Assembly (NCBI GenBank): GCA_016218915.1
Contig: JACRCQ010000011.1
Location: 1 to 61,587 of the forward strand
Length of the DNA: 61,587 nt
Direction: 5' to 3'
Source of the DNA: Deltaproteobacteria bacterium
GTDB taxonomy: Bacteria > Myxococcota_A > Polyangia > Polyangiales > Polyangiaceae
How positions within the stretch are numbered: the stretch's first letter is position 1; every line of letters begins with the position of its first letter. Made by a program: the position numbers and the translations under genes. This document shows, piece after piece, positions 8,551 to 17,151 of the stretch. The notes beneath the pieces were generated by a model that had not been told where the DNA came from, did no database searches, and saw nothing but the letters and a program-made list of their open reading frames with translations.

Positions 8551-9504
8551 ATGCGCAACGCCCTCGTTCTGCTCGCCGCGGTCACGGGTACGCTCATCGC
8601 TGCTGCTTGTGGTGGCAAGACCGAGTCACTCTTCGGGGAATCAAACGGGGTTGACGCATCCGCTGGAAGCGGTGGAAGCGCGGGGCAATCGGACGGGGGA
8701 GCGGGCACAGGCGGGATCGCGGGAACGGGCGGGGTCGCGGGCAAGGACGGCGGTCCGGATGGATCAGCCGGCGCAGCAGGTACTGCTGATGCGGGCGGAA
8801 GCGACGGGGCAACGACCTGCAAGCCCTTCGGCTCCCCATGTTCGGTTCCTTCCGAGTGTTGCACCGACGATGCGGGCGTGGGGACGTGCTACAACGGCCA
8901 GTGCGCGTGGGACGTGCCAGCCTGCAAAGCCGACGGTTATTCCTGTACGTATCCAGCGGAGTGCTGCGCGAAGCAATGCAACGCGGGCAAGTGTGGCCCG
9001 CCGACGTGCGCGCCGACCTGCGGATCGTGCTCGTCATCGACAGACTGCTGCAGCCAGTACTGCGCGGCGGGCATTTGCAGCCCAACCGGGATTTGCGATC
9101 CGGACGGCGCCGGGTGCAGCTGCGACATTACCTGCTGTTCGCTGCACTGCGTCAGCGGAGCATGCGTCAGCCAGCCCCCCTGCAAACCCGACAATGCTCC
9201 CTGCGGATCGGACACCGAATGCTGTTCCTCCCATTGCGCCGCAGGGCACTGCGCGGGCGTTGTCGCATGCGCGTCGAGCACCAACCCGTGCATCTCGTGT
9301 CTCGCTTCGCAATGCTGCGCCGAGGAGATTGCTTGCGACCAGCTGTCGAAGTGCACCGCATCGTTCTCGTGCTTCCAGGCCTGCGTCGAAGGGGGATATG
9401 GCGGTGTGAGCTGCGCGCAAGCGTGCGTCACACAGCCCGGCTCGCCCGAGGAGAACGCGTTGTTCAACTGCGGGTACACTTCATGCTACTTGGCGTGCAT
9501 GTGA
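8551..9504 (+). CDS. Cys-rich lipoprotein with knottin-like repeats
   Basis: A 317-residue protein. AGGAGG six bases before ATG 8551 decides the start. Lipobox LIAAAC is followed by a Gly/Ala/Asp stalk to about residue 90. The body has six-Cys units with adjacent cysteines (CSVPSECCTDD, STDCCSQYCAAGICS, DTECCSSHCAAGHC), the spacing seen in small inhibitor-knot folds. A different C-terminal segment follows (CISCLASQCCAEEIACD, then CFQACVEGGYGGVSC and CYLACM). Predicted to be lipid-anchored on the cell surface. This knottin-like subtype is shared with the tail of the protein at 24101. Function unknown. Confidence 0.8.
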   Translation: MRNALVLLAAVTGTLIAAACGGKTESLFGESNGVDASAGSGGSAGQSDGGAGTGGIAGTGGVAGKDGGPDGSAGAAGTADAGGSDGATTCKPFGSPCSVPSECCTDDAGVGTCYNGQCAWDVPACKADGYSCTYPAECCAKQCNAGKCGPPTCAPTCGSCSSSTDCCSQYCAAGICSPTGICDPDGAGCSCDITCCSLHCVSGACVSQPPCKPDNAPCGSDTECCSSHCAAGHCAGVVACASSTNPCISCLASQCCAEEIACDQLSKCTASFSCFQACVEGGYGGVSCAQACVTQPGSPEENALFNCGYTSCYLACM

Positions 9505-9691
9505 ATTCGTCCGAGCCGGAGGATCGACGCGCAAGCAACAAGCATGATCGCGATACCTCCGACCACCGGTAGCACACAGAACGCCCCGAACGCCGACATC
9601 GTTCACAGCAGACGGTCTCCGGTCGACTGCAGCGCGAAAGCACGGTGGTATCTGTAGCTGTAGCTTGGGTGCAGAACTCAGGCTAGCATCC

Positions 9692-10681
9692 ATGCTGCCC
9701 ATGCCGCTTCCGATCGTGCTCATCGAGATGTCGGCTCAAGACGCACATCAGGAATGTGCGATCGTGCTGGCGGCAGCATGCTCGAAGGCTGTGCAAGGGG
9801 GCGATTGCGCAATTGCAGACGCGCACGAACAGCCGAACGAAACGCACGCCGTCGCGATCGTGTCCTGGAGCGGCCCGGATCAGCTCCTTGTCCGCGTTCA
9901 GGTCGGGATCAAGGGTGATGCAGCGTCGCGTTGGCTTGTGCGGGAGCTGAGCTTCCGCGAGGCAGATGACCGCGCGGAGCGATGCAAAGCGACCGGTTTG
10001 GTGATCGGGACCCTTGTCGGAATAACGCTTCGGCAGAAAGAGCAGGTCCCGGAAGTGGACTCGGGCTGGGCTCCCGCTCCGAAACCGCCCGAGAGGCCGC
10101 GAGCGCGAGCAGTCCAACCCGAGGCGCCGCGTGTTGCGGTTGGGCAACCAGTAAAACCGCGCCGGTATCCCCACGCCATGCGGTGGTTCGACGTCGGCCT
10201 TCTGGCTGGTTCAGGGCTGGATCGAGGGGCTTCGCGACTTGGGGCGTGGGGGCGGGGGAGACAGGTACTCGGCGATCTGCCGCTTCTTGTCACGCTTTCA
10301 GCAACGTACGCTGTGCGTCCGAGCAGCGAGCAGGTGGCGGTAAGCTGGCTGACGCTGGGGGCTGGACTGGGGGCTCACTCCACGTGGACGGCGGTGCGAG
10401 TCGACTTGCGGGTCCACATGGAGCTGATGGTCGCGCATGTGCGAGCGCAGGTGCGCGATGAAGCGACGGGACGCGACGACAGCGGAGACACATGGTCCGG
10501 TGGTTTCCTTGGAGGGCTTGGAGCAGCCTGGCCGCACGCAAGCCCAGCGGCGTTGGTGGTCGGTGTCGACGGGTGGACGTTGGCGAGGCGAACCGAGATC
10601 CTCGTGGGGGATCAGCGTTTCGCCAGCTCACCGTCCATCGGAATGACCTTCCTGATAGGTGCGGAGTTCGCGCTTCCCTGA
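9692..10681 (+). CDS. Cassette B envelope protein, predicted barrel-like C-terminus
   Basis: A 329-residue protein at the head of cassette B. ATG 9692 is preferred to an in-frame TTG at 9665; the ribosome site is weak either way. The N-terminal 110 residues form a compact domain (HAVAIVSWSGPDQLLVRVQVG, ELSFREADDRAERCKATGLVIG), then a Pro/Arg-rich linker. The last 170 residues (from MRWFDVGLLAGSG) show alternating strand-like segments and end FLIGAEFALP, as in outer-membrane barrels. Sequence similarity to the cassette A and C proteins is weak by eye, but position and domain order are the same. The gap to the sigma gene is about 120 bases, unlike the 4-nt overlaps in A and C. Confidence 0.6.
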   Translation: MLPMPLPIVLIEMSAQDAHQECAIVLAAACSKAVQGGDCAIADAHEQPNETHAVAIVSWSGPDQLLVRVQVGIKGDAASRWLVRELSFREADDRAERCKATGLVIGTLVGITLRQKEQVPEVDSGWAPAPKPPERPRARAVQPEAPRVAVGQPVKPRRYPHAMRWFDVGLLAGSGLDRGASRLGAWGRGRQVLGDLPLLVTLSATYAVRPSSEQVAVSWLTLGAGLGAHSTWTAVRVDLRVHMELMVAHVRAQVRDEATGRDDSGDTWSGGFLGGLGAAWPHASPAALVVGVDGWTLARRTEILVGDQRFASSPSIGMTFLIGAEFALP

Positions 10682-10804
10682 GCGGGCAACCCGGTCGCGA
10701 CCCTTCGGCGCAGGGTGGGCGCGCACCAGCAACCCGGGTTTCCGCGACGATACGAATCGACGGGCGTCCTGCATGGACCCACGGGGTCATGTTACCATAC
10801 CCTT

Positions 10805-11455
10805 GTGAGTGCCAAGCTGACCTCTCCGCGCGCCGCGCTACGGGTGGTGCCGTCGAAGTCCGATGAGGGCTTTGCGGAGCACGTGTCTGACGGCGAGATT
10901 GTGGAAGCGATCGAACGGGGAGATGACCAACGGGCTGATCTGATCGTCGATCGGCTCAGCAGAATCATTGACGCTACCATTTGCCGAATGGTGGGCAGAC
11001 GGGAACCGGAACACGACGATCTGATGCAGGACGCTTTCGAGCAGATCGTGAAGACGATATCGAGGCATCGGTTTGCCGGGGAATGCAGTCTGACGTCGTG
11101 GGCGGTGGCGATCACGTCGAATCTGTGTCTGAACGCCCTGCGCTCGCGTCGCATGGAGAGGCGTTTCATGGACCGGACGGCAGGCCTCAGGCACGATGAG
11201 GACAGCGCACCAGCATCGGAAGACGTTGAACGGCAGGTCGGGTCGCGTCGAGACCTTGAACGGTTGATCGGATATCTCGCAGACATGGACGAATCCAAGG
11301 CGATGGCCGTTCTCCTTTACGACGGGATGGGGCACGACCTGGGTGAGGTGGCGACGCTGACCAGGTGCTCCGTGCCGGCTGCGCAGTCTCGTCTTTTTCG
11401 AGGCCGCCGCGAGATCGTCGAGCGGATGATGAGGGAGGAGGATTCGGACAAATGA
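10805..11455 (+). CDS. ECF-type RNA polymerase sigma factor (cassette B)
   Basis: A 216-residue sigma factor. Region 2 is seen at HDDLMQDAFEQIVKTISRH and TSWAVAITSNLCLNALRSRR. Region 4 is more divergent (MAVLLYDGMGHDLGEVATLT, VPAAQSRLFRGRREIVERMM). Start GTG 10805 is tentative; an in-frame GTG at 10715 would add 30 residues and no clear ribosome site is visible. The stop overlaps the next start by 4 nt (ATGA). It is less like the A and C sigma factors than they are like each other, so cassette B is the oldest or a different subtype. Confidence 0.85.
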   Translation: MSAKLTSPRAALRVVPSKSDEGFAEHVSDGEIVEAIERGDDQRADLIVDRLSRIIDATICRMVGRREPEHDDLMQDAFEQIVKTISRHRFAGECSLTSWAVAITSNLCLNALRSRRMERRFMDRTAGLRHDEDSAPASEDVERQVGSRRDLERLIGYLADMDESKAMAVLLYDGMGHDLGEVATLTRCSVPAAQSRLFRGRREIVERMMREEDSDK

Positions 11456-12714
11456 AACGACCTCCCCTGTTCGAAGAGATCGCCCGCGATCGGCTCCGAT
11501 CAATTGCCAGTGCGCCGGTCGCTGCAGACCAACGCGCAAATCAGGAAGCAAGACGGCGCAAACTCATCGCTGGCGTCCGAGGCACGCTTCGTCAGGAGTC
11601 GATCCGGCATTTCCGGGTTCGTGGGATTCGCCGGGGCGTTGTCGTCGCGTTGGCATTCGCGGCTGTGCTTGCGTTGCTCGTCGGCTGGTCGACGATCCGC
11701 CGTGGTGATGGCGCGCCCGCACCGGCAACAGCGAGTGCGATCGCCGAATGGGGCACCGCGCTTTTGATACACGACGGCAGGTCGATACGAGCGTCGGCTG
11801 GAGATGTGCTGTCGGTGGTTGTCGGTGATGAGGTACATGCGGACACAACGACCCAAGTTCGGCTTTCACTCGCTCAGGGGGCCGTGGTGGTGTTGCGCCC
11901 GCGGGCCGAGGTTCGGCTGGTTTCGGCGCGTCTCGGCGACGCCGCGGTGGAGGTGGTCACGGGAAGCATCAACGTGGAGGTACCCAAGCAGGCGCAGGGC
12001 CATCGGTTCGTGGTGCTCGCGCCCGAGGTGCAGGTCGAGGTGCACGGCACGCGGTTCATGGTCGATGTTCTGCCCGGGAGTGCCGGGATCGTGCCGGTGA
12101 CGGTCGTGCGAGTGTGGGAAGGGCGAGTGACTGTCGATCACGACCGACGGCAGGTGTTGCTCGACGCCGGAGCCAGTTGGGCCACACCGCGCAACGAACC
12201 GACCGCTGTCCTGCCGACGACCAACGCGCAGGGCGAAGCGGGCGGCGTCGCCTCTGGTGCGGCAGACCCAACCCGGGCGCAACCGACTCATGCGGCTCCG
12301 GGTCCGTCAGCGGCGTCGAGTTCCGTTGGCAATGGGCGGATTCAGGCGCCACCGCCCCCTTCGACGACGGCATCCGGAGCACCATCGGCGAGCGTTGCGT
12401 CGGCAACGGCCGGGCAGAATCCGAGCACCCTGTCTGCGGAGATTCGGCTGTTTCAACAGGCGATCGAGGCAAGACGCCAGGGACGCGACGAGGAGGCGAT
12501 ACGCTGTCTCGATCTGTTCCTGGCCCGACATCCGGGTTCGACGCTCGCGCAGGAGGCGCGCATCGAGAGATTCCGTGCGCTCAAGCGTCTTGGCAAGGAT
12601 GGGGCCGCTGCGATGGAGGCCAGAAAGTACCTGGCGGATCACCCGGAAGGCTTTGCACGGGACGAAGCTCGCTCGATCGTGCTCCCACCGCCTGCCCCGA
12701 GCTCAAGCCGGTGA
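11452..12714 (+). CDS. FecR-domain transmembrane regulator with TPR-like tail (cassette B)
   Basis: A 420-residue protein. The cytoplasmic N-terminus (about 1-60) has no Cys/His zinc motif, unlike its A and C counterparts. One membrane segment follows at about 62-85 (GVVVALAFAAVLALLVGW). A FecR-like periplasmic domain covers about 95-235 (DGRSIRASAGDVL; VEVHGTRFMVDVLPG; VRVWEGRVTVDHDRR). After a Pro/Ala/Thr linker come TPR-like helices (AIEARRQGRDEEAIRCLDLF, KYLADHPEGFARDEARSI). The TPR tail ending P-x-G-F-x-R is shared by all three cassettes. Expected role: hold or activate the overlapping sigma factor according to an envelope signal. Confidence 0.85.
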   Translation: MKRPPLFEEIARDRLRSIASAPVAADQRANQEARRRKLIAGVRGTLRQESIRHFRVRGIRRGVVVALAFAAVLALLVGWSTIRRGDGAPAPATASAIAEWGTALLIHDGRSIRASAGDVLSVVVGDEVHADTTTQVRLSLAQGAVVVLRPRAEVRLVSARLGDAAVEVVTGSINVEVPKQAQGHRFVVLAPEVQVEVHGTRFMVDVLPGSAGIVPVTVVRVWEGRVTVDHDRRQVLLDAGASWATPRNEPTAVLPTTNAQGEAGGVASGAADPTRAQPTHAAPGPSAASSSVGNGRIQAPPPPSTTASGAPSASVASATAGQNPSTLSAEIRLFQQAIEARRQGRDEEAIRCLDLFLARHPGSTLAQEARIERFRALKRLGKDGAAAMEARKYLADHPEGFARDEARSIVLPPPAPSSSR

Positions 12715-12794
12715 TCAGCATGCGAGGACCAAGCTCGGGTTACGAATCATCACAGGTGGCCCAAACGGGTCATGCTCGTGAGCTGGAGGTTCGA

Positions 12795-14285
12795 TTGTAC
12801 CGACCTCGCAACTTCGCTCCGGTTAGGCTTATTTGCTGGATTGTCATCGGCTCGGCGATGGGCTGCGGCTGGGGCGATGCCTCGACGATTGGCTTGCTGG
12901 CACCCGGTGCGGCCGGGTCGACGGGCCAGGATGCCTCCGCCGGATCAGGCGGAAACTCGGGCGATGGGGCTGTAGAGACCGAGGCGGGCGCATGGGGCGG
13001 CACCGGTGGATCGTCGGGCGCAGGGAACTCGACCGCCGCAGGGGGAACGGCCGGCAACTCGGGAAGCGCCCCGACCCCTTGCAGCAACGATGGCGAATGC
13101 GCGGACCCTACAGCCTTCTGTGACGTCGAGGAAGGTGCGTGCGTCGCGTGCATCGTCGACGCAAACTGTACCATGGCGAGCCAACCCGCCTGCGATCTCG
13201 TCAAGCACATGTGCGTGGCTTGCACGGTGGACGCCAACTGCGGAGGCGCTACCCCGTACTGCGATCCCTCGGCCAACGAATGTGTGGCGTGCCTCGTCAG
13301 TGCCAACTGCGGCGATCCGAAGTTGTCGTGCGACCCCAGCACGCACAAGTGTACGGAATCTTGTTCCGTGAACGAGGAGTGTGCCGCGCCGACGCCATAT
13401 TGCGACGCACAGGCAGGATTCTGCGTTCAGTGTCTGGCCAACGCGAACTGCGCAGGAACAGGCTTGCAGGCCTGCGCGCCCTCCCATCATTGCGTCGAGT
13501 GCGTGGACAATACGACCTGCGCAGCCAACAAACCGTACTGCGAGCCGGCCAGCCTCAAGTGCGTCGAATGCCTGGCAAACGCGAATTGCGGCAGCTCCGG
13601 CTTGGTCTGCGAGGGGTTTCAGTGCGTGTGTCCGGCCGGGAAGACGCTCTGCTCCGGGAGCTGCGTCGACACCGGGCTCGACCCGAAGAACTGCGGAGGC
13701 TGCGGCCTCACTTGTGACGCCGTTTTCCAGACCTGCGTGAGCTCCAAGTGCGCGTGTCAGCCCGCGCTGGTCAACTGCGGCGGCTTGTGCACTGACACGG
13801 CGAATTCCCCCCAGAACTGCGGTGACTGCGGCAATGGATGCGACGCGAAGCAAGTCTGCGTCGGCGGCTTGTGCGCATGTCGCCCTGGACTGGTCGAATG
13901 CGGCGGCGAATGTGTCGATCTCGCCGCGAATCCGTCGTCTTGCGGGGCGTGCGCGAACGACTGCGGAGCAGATCAAGTGTGCGACAAGGGCAATTGCTTG
14001 CCCCTCAGCGGCGGATGCGGGGCTGGTCTGACTGAATGTCAAATCAACAACGGCACGGCGTGTGCGGACCTCGCCACAGATCCCCTCAATTGCGGAGACT
14101 GCGGCGTGGCTTGCGCGCTCGACGAGGTCTGCGTGCAGGGCAACTGCCACAAGTACGAATCGGCCGCTCCGTGCACGACCTGCCCATGCACCATCGTCTG
14201 CTCCGCGCTGTTCGGCGATCCGGTCGCATGTTGCCCGACACCCGGAGGGAAACTGGTGTGTGTCGAGGGAGGTAGTTGTCCCTAA
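12795..14285 (+). CDS. Cys-rich repeat lipoprotein with Stig1 units and CPC cap
   Basis: A 496-residue protein. The start is taken as TTG 12795 because GGAGG lies five bases upstream; ATG 12720 in the same frame is an alternative with no ribosome site. A hydrophobic N-terminus ends near IGSAMGC, a weak lipobox. A Gly/Ala/Ser stalk precedes about nine 4-Cys units (CVACTVDANCGGATPYCD) and then Stig1-like repeats (CVDTGLDPKNCGGCG, CVDLAANPSSCGACA). The C-terminal cap (PCTTCPCTIVCSALFG, then CC and CVEGGSC) is shared with the giant proteins at 24747 and 27699. The gene follows the cassette B FecR gene by about 80 bases and precedes a kinase, so it is probably in the same transcription unit. Confidence 0.8.
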   Translation: MYRPRNFAPVRLICWIVIGSAMGCGWGDASTIGLLAPGAAGSTGQDASAGSGGNSGDGAVETEAGAWGGTGGSSGAGNSTAAGGTAGNSGSAPTPCSNDGECADPTAFCDVEEGACVACIVDANCTMASQPACDLVKHMCVACTVDANCGGATPYCDPSANECVACLVSANCGDPKLSCDPSTHKCTESCSVNEECAAPTPYCDAQAGFCVQCLANANCAGTGLQACAPSHHCVECVDNTTCAANKPYCEPASLKCVECLANANCGSSGLVCEGFQCVCPAGKTLCSGSCVDTGLDPKNCGGCGLTCDAVFQTCVSSKCACQPALVNCGGLCTDTANSPQNCGDCGNGCDAKQVCVGGLCACRPGLVECGGECVDLAANPSSCGACANDCGADQVCDKGNCLPLSGGCGAGLTECQINNGTACADLATDPLNCGDCGVACALDEVCVQGNCHKYESAAPCTTCPCTIVCSALFGDPVACCPTPGGKLVCVEGGSCP

Positions 14286-14288
14286 GCG

Positions 14289-16028
14289 TTGTTGCCCACA
14301 GAAGCTCGATGGAGGTTGAACCTGAACGACGGTGAGAGAACATCGAAGGGCGGCCTGCTCCCCGTGCCTCGCCCGCAGCGGGGCTCCGCCAACAAGCAGC
14401 CGGAGGCTCAAGAGTCTCACTCGCGTGCGGAGAACCAGGCCGCGCCAGGTGGTGATCGCTACGAGGCTGGCCAGGTGATCGCCGACAAGTACGCGCTCGT
14501 ACGCAAGCTCGGCGAAGGAGGAATGGGCACGGTCTGGGTAGCTCACAACGAAGCCCTTGATGTACATGTCGCCGTCAAGCTGATTCGCGCGGACCGCAGC
14601 ACGCCCGAGATGGAGCAGCGACTGTCGCAGGAAGCACGCGCAACAGCGCACATCGACCATCCTGCGATCGTGAGGGTGTATGACCTCGGCAAGACCCGGG
14701 CGGGAGATCCGTTCATTGTGATGGAGTTGCTGGACGGCGAGAACCTCGGGGAGTTGCTCGAACGAGAAGGGAGGATGAGCGCGGTCTCCGCCGTGAAGGC
14801 CGTACTGCCGGTGGCGCACGCGCTTGCGGAGGCGCACGGCAAGGGTATCGTGCACCGGGACGTGAAGCCGGAAAACATCTTCCTTGCGCGGGCTACTGAC
14901 GGACGCATACAGCCCAAGTTGCTCGATTTCGGGATAGCCAAGTTCGAGCGGAAAGAGGGTGGCCGGTTGACCCAGATGGGTGCGGCGATGGGAAGCCCGC
15001 TGTACATGGCGCCCGAGCAGGCGTGCGGCGAAGAGGCGGACGAGCGCACCGACATCTGGGCGTTCTGTGTCGTGATCTACGAGACAGTCACGGGCACCTG
15101 TCCCTTCGGCGGCGCGAACTACCGCGCCCAGCTCTTTTCGATCCTGGAGGGCACTCCGCCCCCGATCACGTCACAAGCCGCCGGTGACGCGGCACTTCAG
15201 GCGATCATCGAACGAGGCCTGCAGAAGCGTCCTGAGGCCCGCTGGCAGTCGATGCGAGACCTTGGCGAGGCGCTCGCAAGGTGGCTCATTGGCCTTGGGG
15301 AAGCCGAAGACCTGACCGGAACATCGTTGCGGGCGTGCTGGCTGCAACGGGGAGGGGACGGGGCCAGGACCGGCGGCTTCTTGCCCGACTCTCCGGCGGT
15401 CGGGTCTGATCTGAAACCGACCCGGGTTCCAGGCCCTTTGGGAGATTCCGTCACGAACCCGGGTGTGGCTCCTGGCGCGTCCACGCAGGCTTCCGGCTCG
15501 ACGCCGACCATCGACATCATCAAGTGGGGAAGCGGATCGGGAGACATTCTGGGTGCACAAGATGTGTTGCCGCCGGGCGCTGCCTCCCACGGGAAAACGG
15601 GATGGAGGAAGGCTCGGTTTGCATTGGTCTCCGTTGCCGTTGCGATCCTGATCGCGGCGGCAGCCTTGCTGAGTCAAAGGAGCCGCACGGCGAGCCTGGC
15701 AAACGGTGGACAGCGCAATGTGTCATCCGGTGACGTGCTGAGTCAGGGTGGGGGGATCGTGCAGTCGTCGCTGGCCGGGTCAGCGACGCTGGCACCTGCG
15801 TCGGGGTCGAATTCGGTTTCCGAGGTTTCGGCCTCGATGCCGGCGGTGTCCGTGCCGCCGACCCGCGAATCTGGCGCCACGGATCCCCGACATGGTGCAC
15901 GCCCTCCGATAGGGATTCAGCCGAAGCAACCGAGGGATTCCACCGTCCGAGGCGACAAGACATCGGAGCCGACGAGTCCTCCCGCTCCGCCTGCTCGAAC
16001 GACCAAGCTGAAAAGTGCATACGAGTGA
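14289..16028 (+). CDS. Transmembrane Ser/Thr protein kinase (Hanks type)
   Basis: About 579 residues with a complete kinase domain: glycine loop GEGGMG (75-80), catalytic Lys in VAVKLI (97), HRDVKPEN (189-196), DFG (213-215) and APEQ. One membrane segment lies at about 442-465 (FALVSVAVAILIAAAALLS). The C-terminal 110 residues are Ser/Pro/Thr-rich, presumably periplasmic, with no recognisable domain. All catalytic residues are present, so activity is expected. Start uncertain: TTG 14289 and a TTG at 14316 are both in frame. It is the first gene of a kinase, TPR/PEGA, Cys-rich triad that recurs at 54.6-51.0 kb. Confidence 0.9.
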   Translation: MLPTEARWRLNLNDGERTSKGGLLPVPRPQRGSANKQPEAQESHSRAENQAAPGGDRYEAGQVIADKYALVRKLGEGGMGTVWVAHNEALDVHVAVKLIRADRSTPEMEQRLSQEARATAHIDHPAIVRVYDLGKTRAGDPFIVMELLDGENLGELLEREGRMSAVSAVKAVLPVAHALAEAHGKGIVHRDVKPENIFLARATDGRIQPKLLDFGIAKFERKEGGRLTQMGAAMGSPLYMAPEQACGEEADERTDIWAFCVVIYETVTGTCPFGGANYRAQLFSILEGTPPPITSQAAGDAALQAIIERGLQKRPEARWQSMRDLGEALARWLIGLGEAEDLTGTSLRACWLQRGGDGARTGGFLPDSPAVGSDLKPTRVPGPLGDSVTNPGVAPGASTQASGSTPTIDIIKWGSGSGDILGAQDVLPPGAASHGKTGWRKARFALVSVAVAILIAAAALLSQRSRTASLANGGQRNVSSGDVLSQGGGIVQSSLAGSATLAPASGSNSVSEVSASMPAVSVPPTRESGATDPRHGARPPIGIQPKQPRDSTVRGDKTSEPTSPPAPPARTTKLKSAYE

Positions 16029-16037
16029 GATCCTACG

Positions 16038-17138
16038 ATGCAGTGCGATGAGAATCCGAAGTTCGGTACGCGTCTTCGCCACGAAGTCGGCACACTAGTC
16101 ATCGCGGCGTTGATGCTGGCACCCGCGACCCTGGTCGCGGCTGAGCCGCTGGCGCCTGGCGCCGGACAGCGCGCGGACGACCTGGCGCGTGTTCAAGCCA
16201 AGGAGCGCTACAAGAAGGGAGTCGAGGCGTACGGTGCAGGCAGATACAAAGACGCCATCGACCTGTTCCTGGAGGCAAACCGATTATCCCCCGAGCCAAG
16301 CCTGTCCTACAACATCGGCGTTGCCTACCAGGACATGGGCGACGTCGCTGCCGCCATGCGCTGGTTCCGTGACTACTTGCGACGGATTCCGCAAGCGCAG
16401 GATCGAGTCGAGGTGGAGAAGAAGGTGGACGAACTGCAGCAGCACTTGCGCAAGACAGGTGTACAGCAGGTCACCGTGCTCTCGACTCCCGAGGGCGCGA
16501 CAGTCGTCGTCGATGGGCGTCCGGTCGGAGTCACGCCCTGGACCGGAGAGATTCCCCCGGGGACGCACAACGTGACGCTGCAACTGCGCGGACATGCAGA
16601 CGCCGACAAGCGGTTCGAGTTGCTCGAGCACCGGGCGATGGACGTCGAGGTTGTTCTGGCACCGTTGGCACTCCCTGCAACATCGACCGTTCCCGTTGTT
16701 CCGTTTCAGGGGACGCGCGTGCCGCATCCTGCGAAATCGGCTTCGGTCCCGGCTACCACCGCGGAGGGCGGGACGCCGCCGGATCGGGGAGGTCGAGCGC
16801 CCGGCGTTATTACCTGGGGTATGTTCGGGGTCAGCGCGGCGGCATTCGCGGGTGCGCTCGGATTCGAGCTCGCGAGGCGCAGCGCGGAGTCCGATGCTCG
16901 GGACTACCCGACGCGGGTGGGCGCGCTCGAGCGATACGACACCATGGTGAGCCGGCAGTCCACAGCCCGCATCCTTGCGGGGGTCGGCGCGGCCACGCTT
17001 ATCGCGGGCGGCGCGTTGCTCTACTTCGATCTGACACGCGAGCCACCCGGGAAAGCTCCGGCGGCGGCTCGGGCGCGCATCGGTGTCGGCTGGAATGCGC
17101 CGGGGTGCGGTGCCAACGTGATCATCAGGTTCTTCTAA
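16038..17138 (+). CDS. TPR and PEGA domain membrane protein
   Basis: A 366-residue protein starting nine bases after the kinase stop. A signal-peptide-like segment (LVIAALMLAPATLVAAEP) is followed by TPR units (about 50-135: YKKGVEAYGAGRYKDAIDLF, LSYNIGVAYQDMGDVAAAMR). A PEGA domain follows (about 150-215: TVLSTPEGATVVVDGRPVG and IPPGTHNVTLQLRGH). Two hydrophobic segments near residues 258-275 and 312-330 flank a short polar stretch, probably anchoring the C-terminus. PEGA domains occur in bacterial surface and kinase-linked proteins; the exact role here is unknown. It may pass signals between the kinase and the envelope. Confidence 0.85.
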   Translation: MQCDENPKFGTRLRHEVGTLVIAALMLAPATLVAAEPLAPGAGQRADDLARVQAKERYKKGVEAYGAGRYKDAIDLFLEANRLSPEPSLSYNIGVAYQDMGDVAAAMRWFRDYLRRIPQAQDRVEVEKKVDELQQHLRKTGVQQVTVLSTPEGATVVVDGRPVGVTPWTGEIPPGTHNVTLQLRGHADADKRFELLEHRAMDVEVVLAPLALPATSTVPVVPFQGTRVPHPAKSASVPATTAEGGTPPDRGGRAPGVITWGMFGVSAAAFAGALGFELARRSAESDARDYPTRVGALERYDTMVSRQSTARILAGVGAATLIAGGALLYFDLTREPPGKAPAAARARIGVGWNAPGCGANVIIRFF

Positions 17139-17151
17139 GGGAGTCTTGGCG

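Noticed and set aside
12945..14855. Minus-strand frame of 636 residues opposite the Cys-rich gene at 12795
   Set aside because: Antisense of repeat-rich, GC-rich coding sequence often stays open. It has no signal peptide or family motif, and the plus-strand protein is clearly real.
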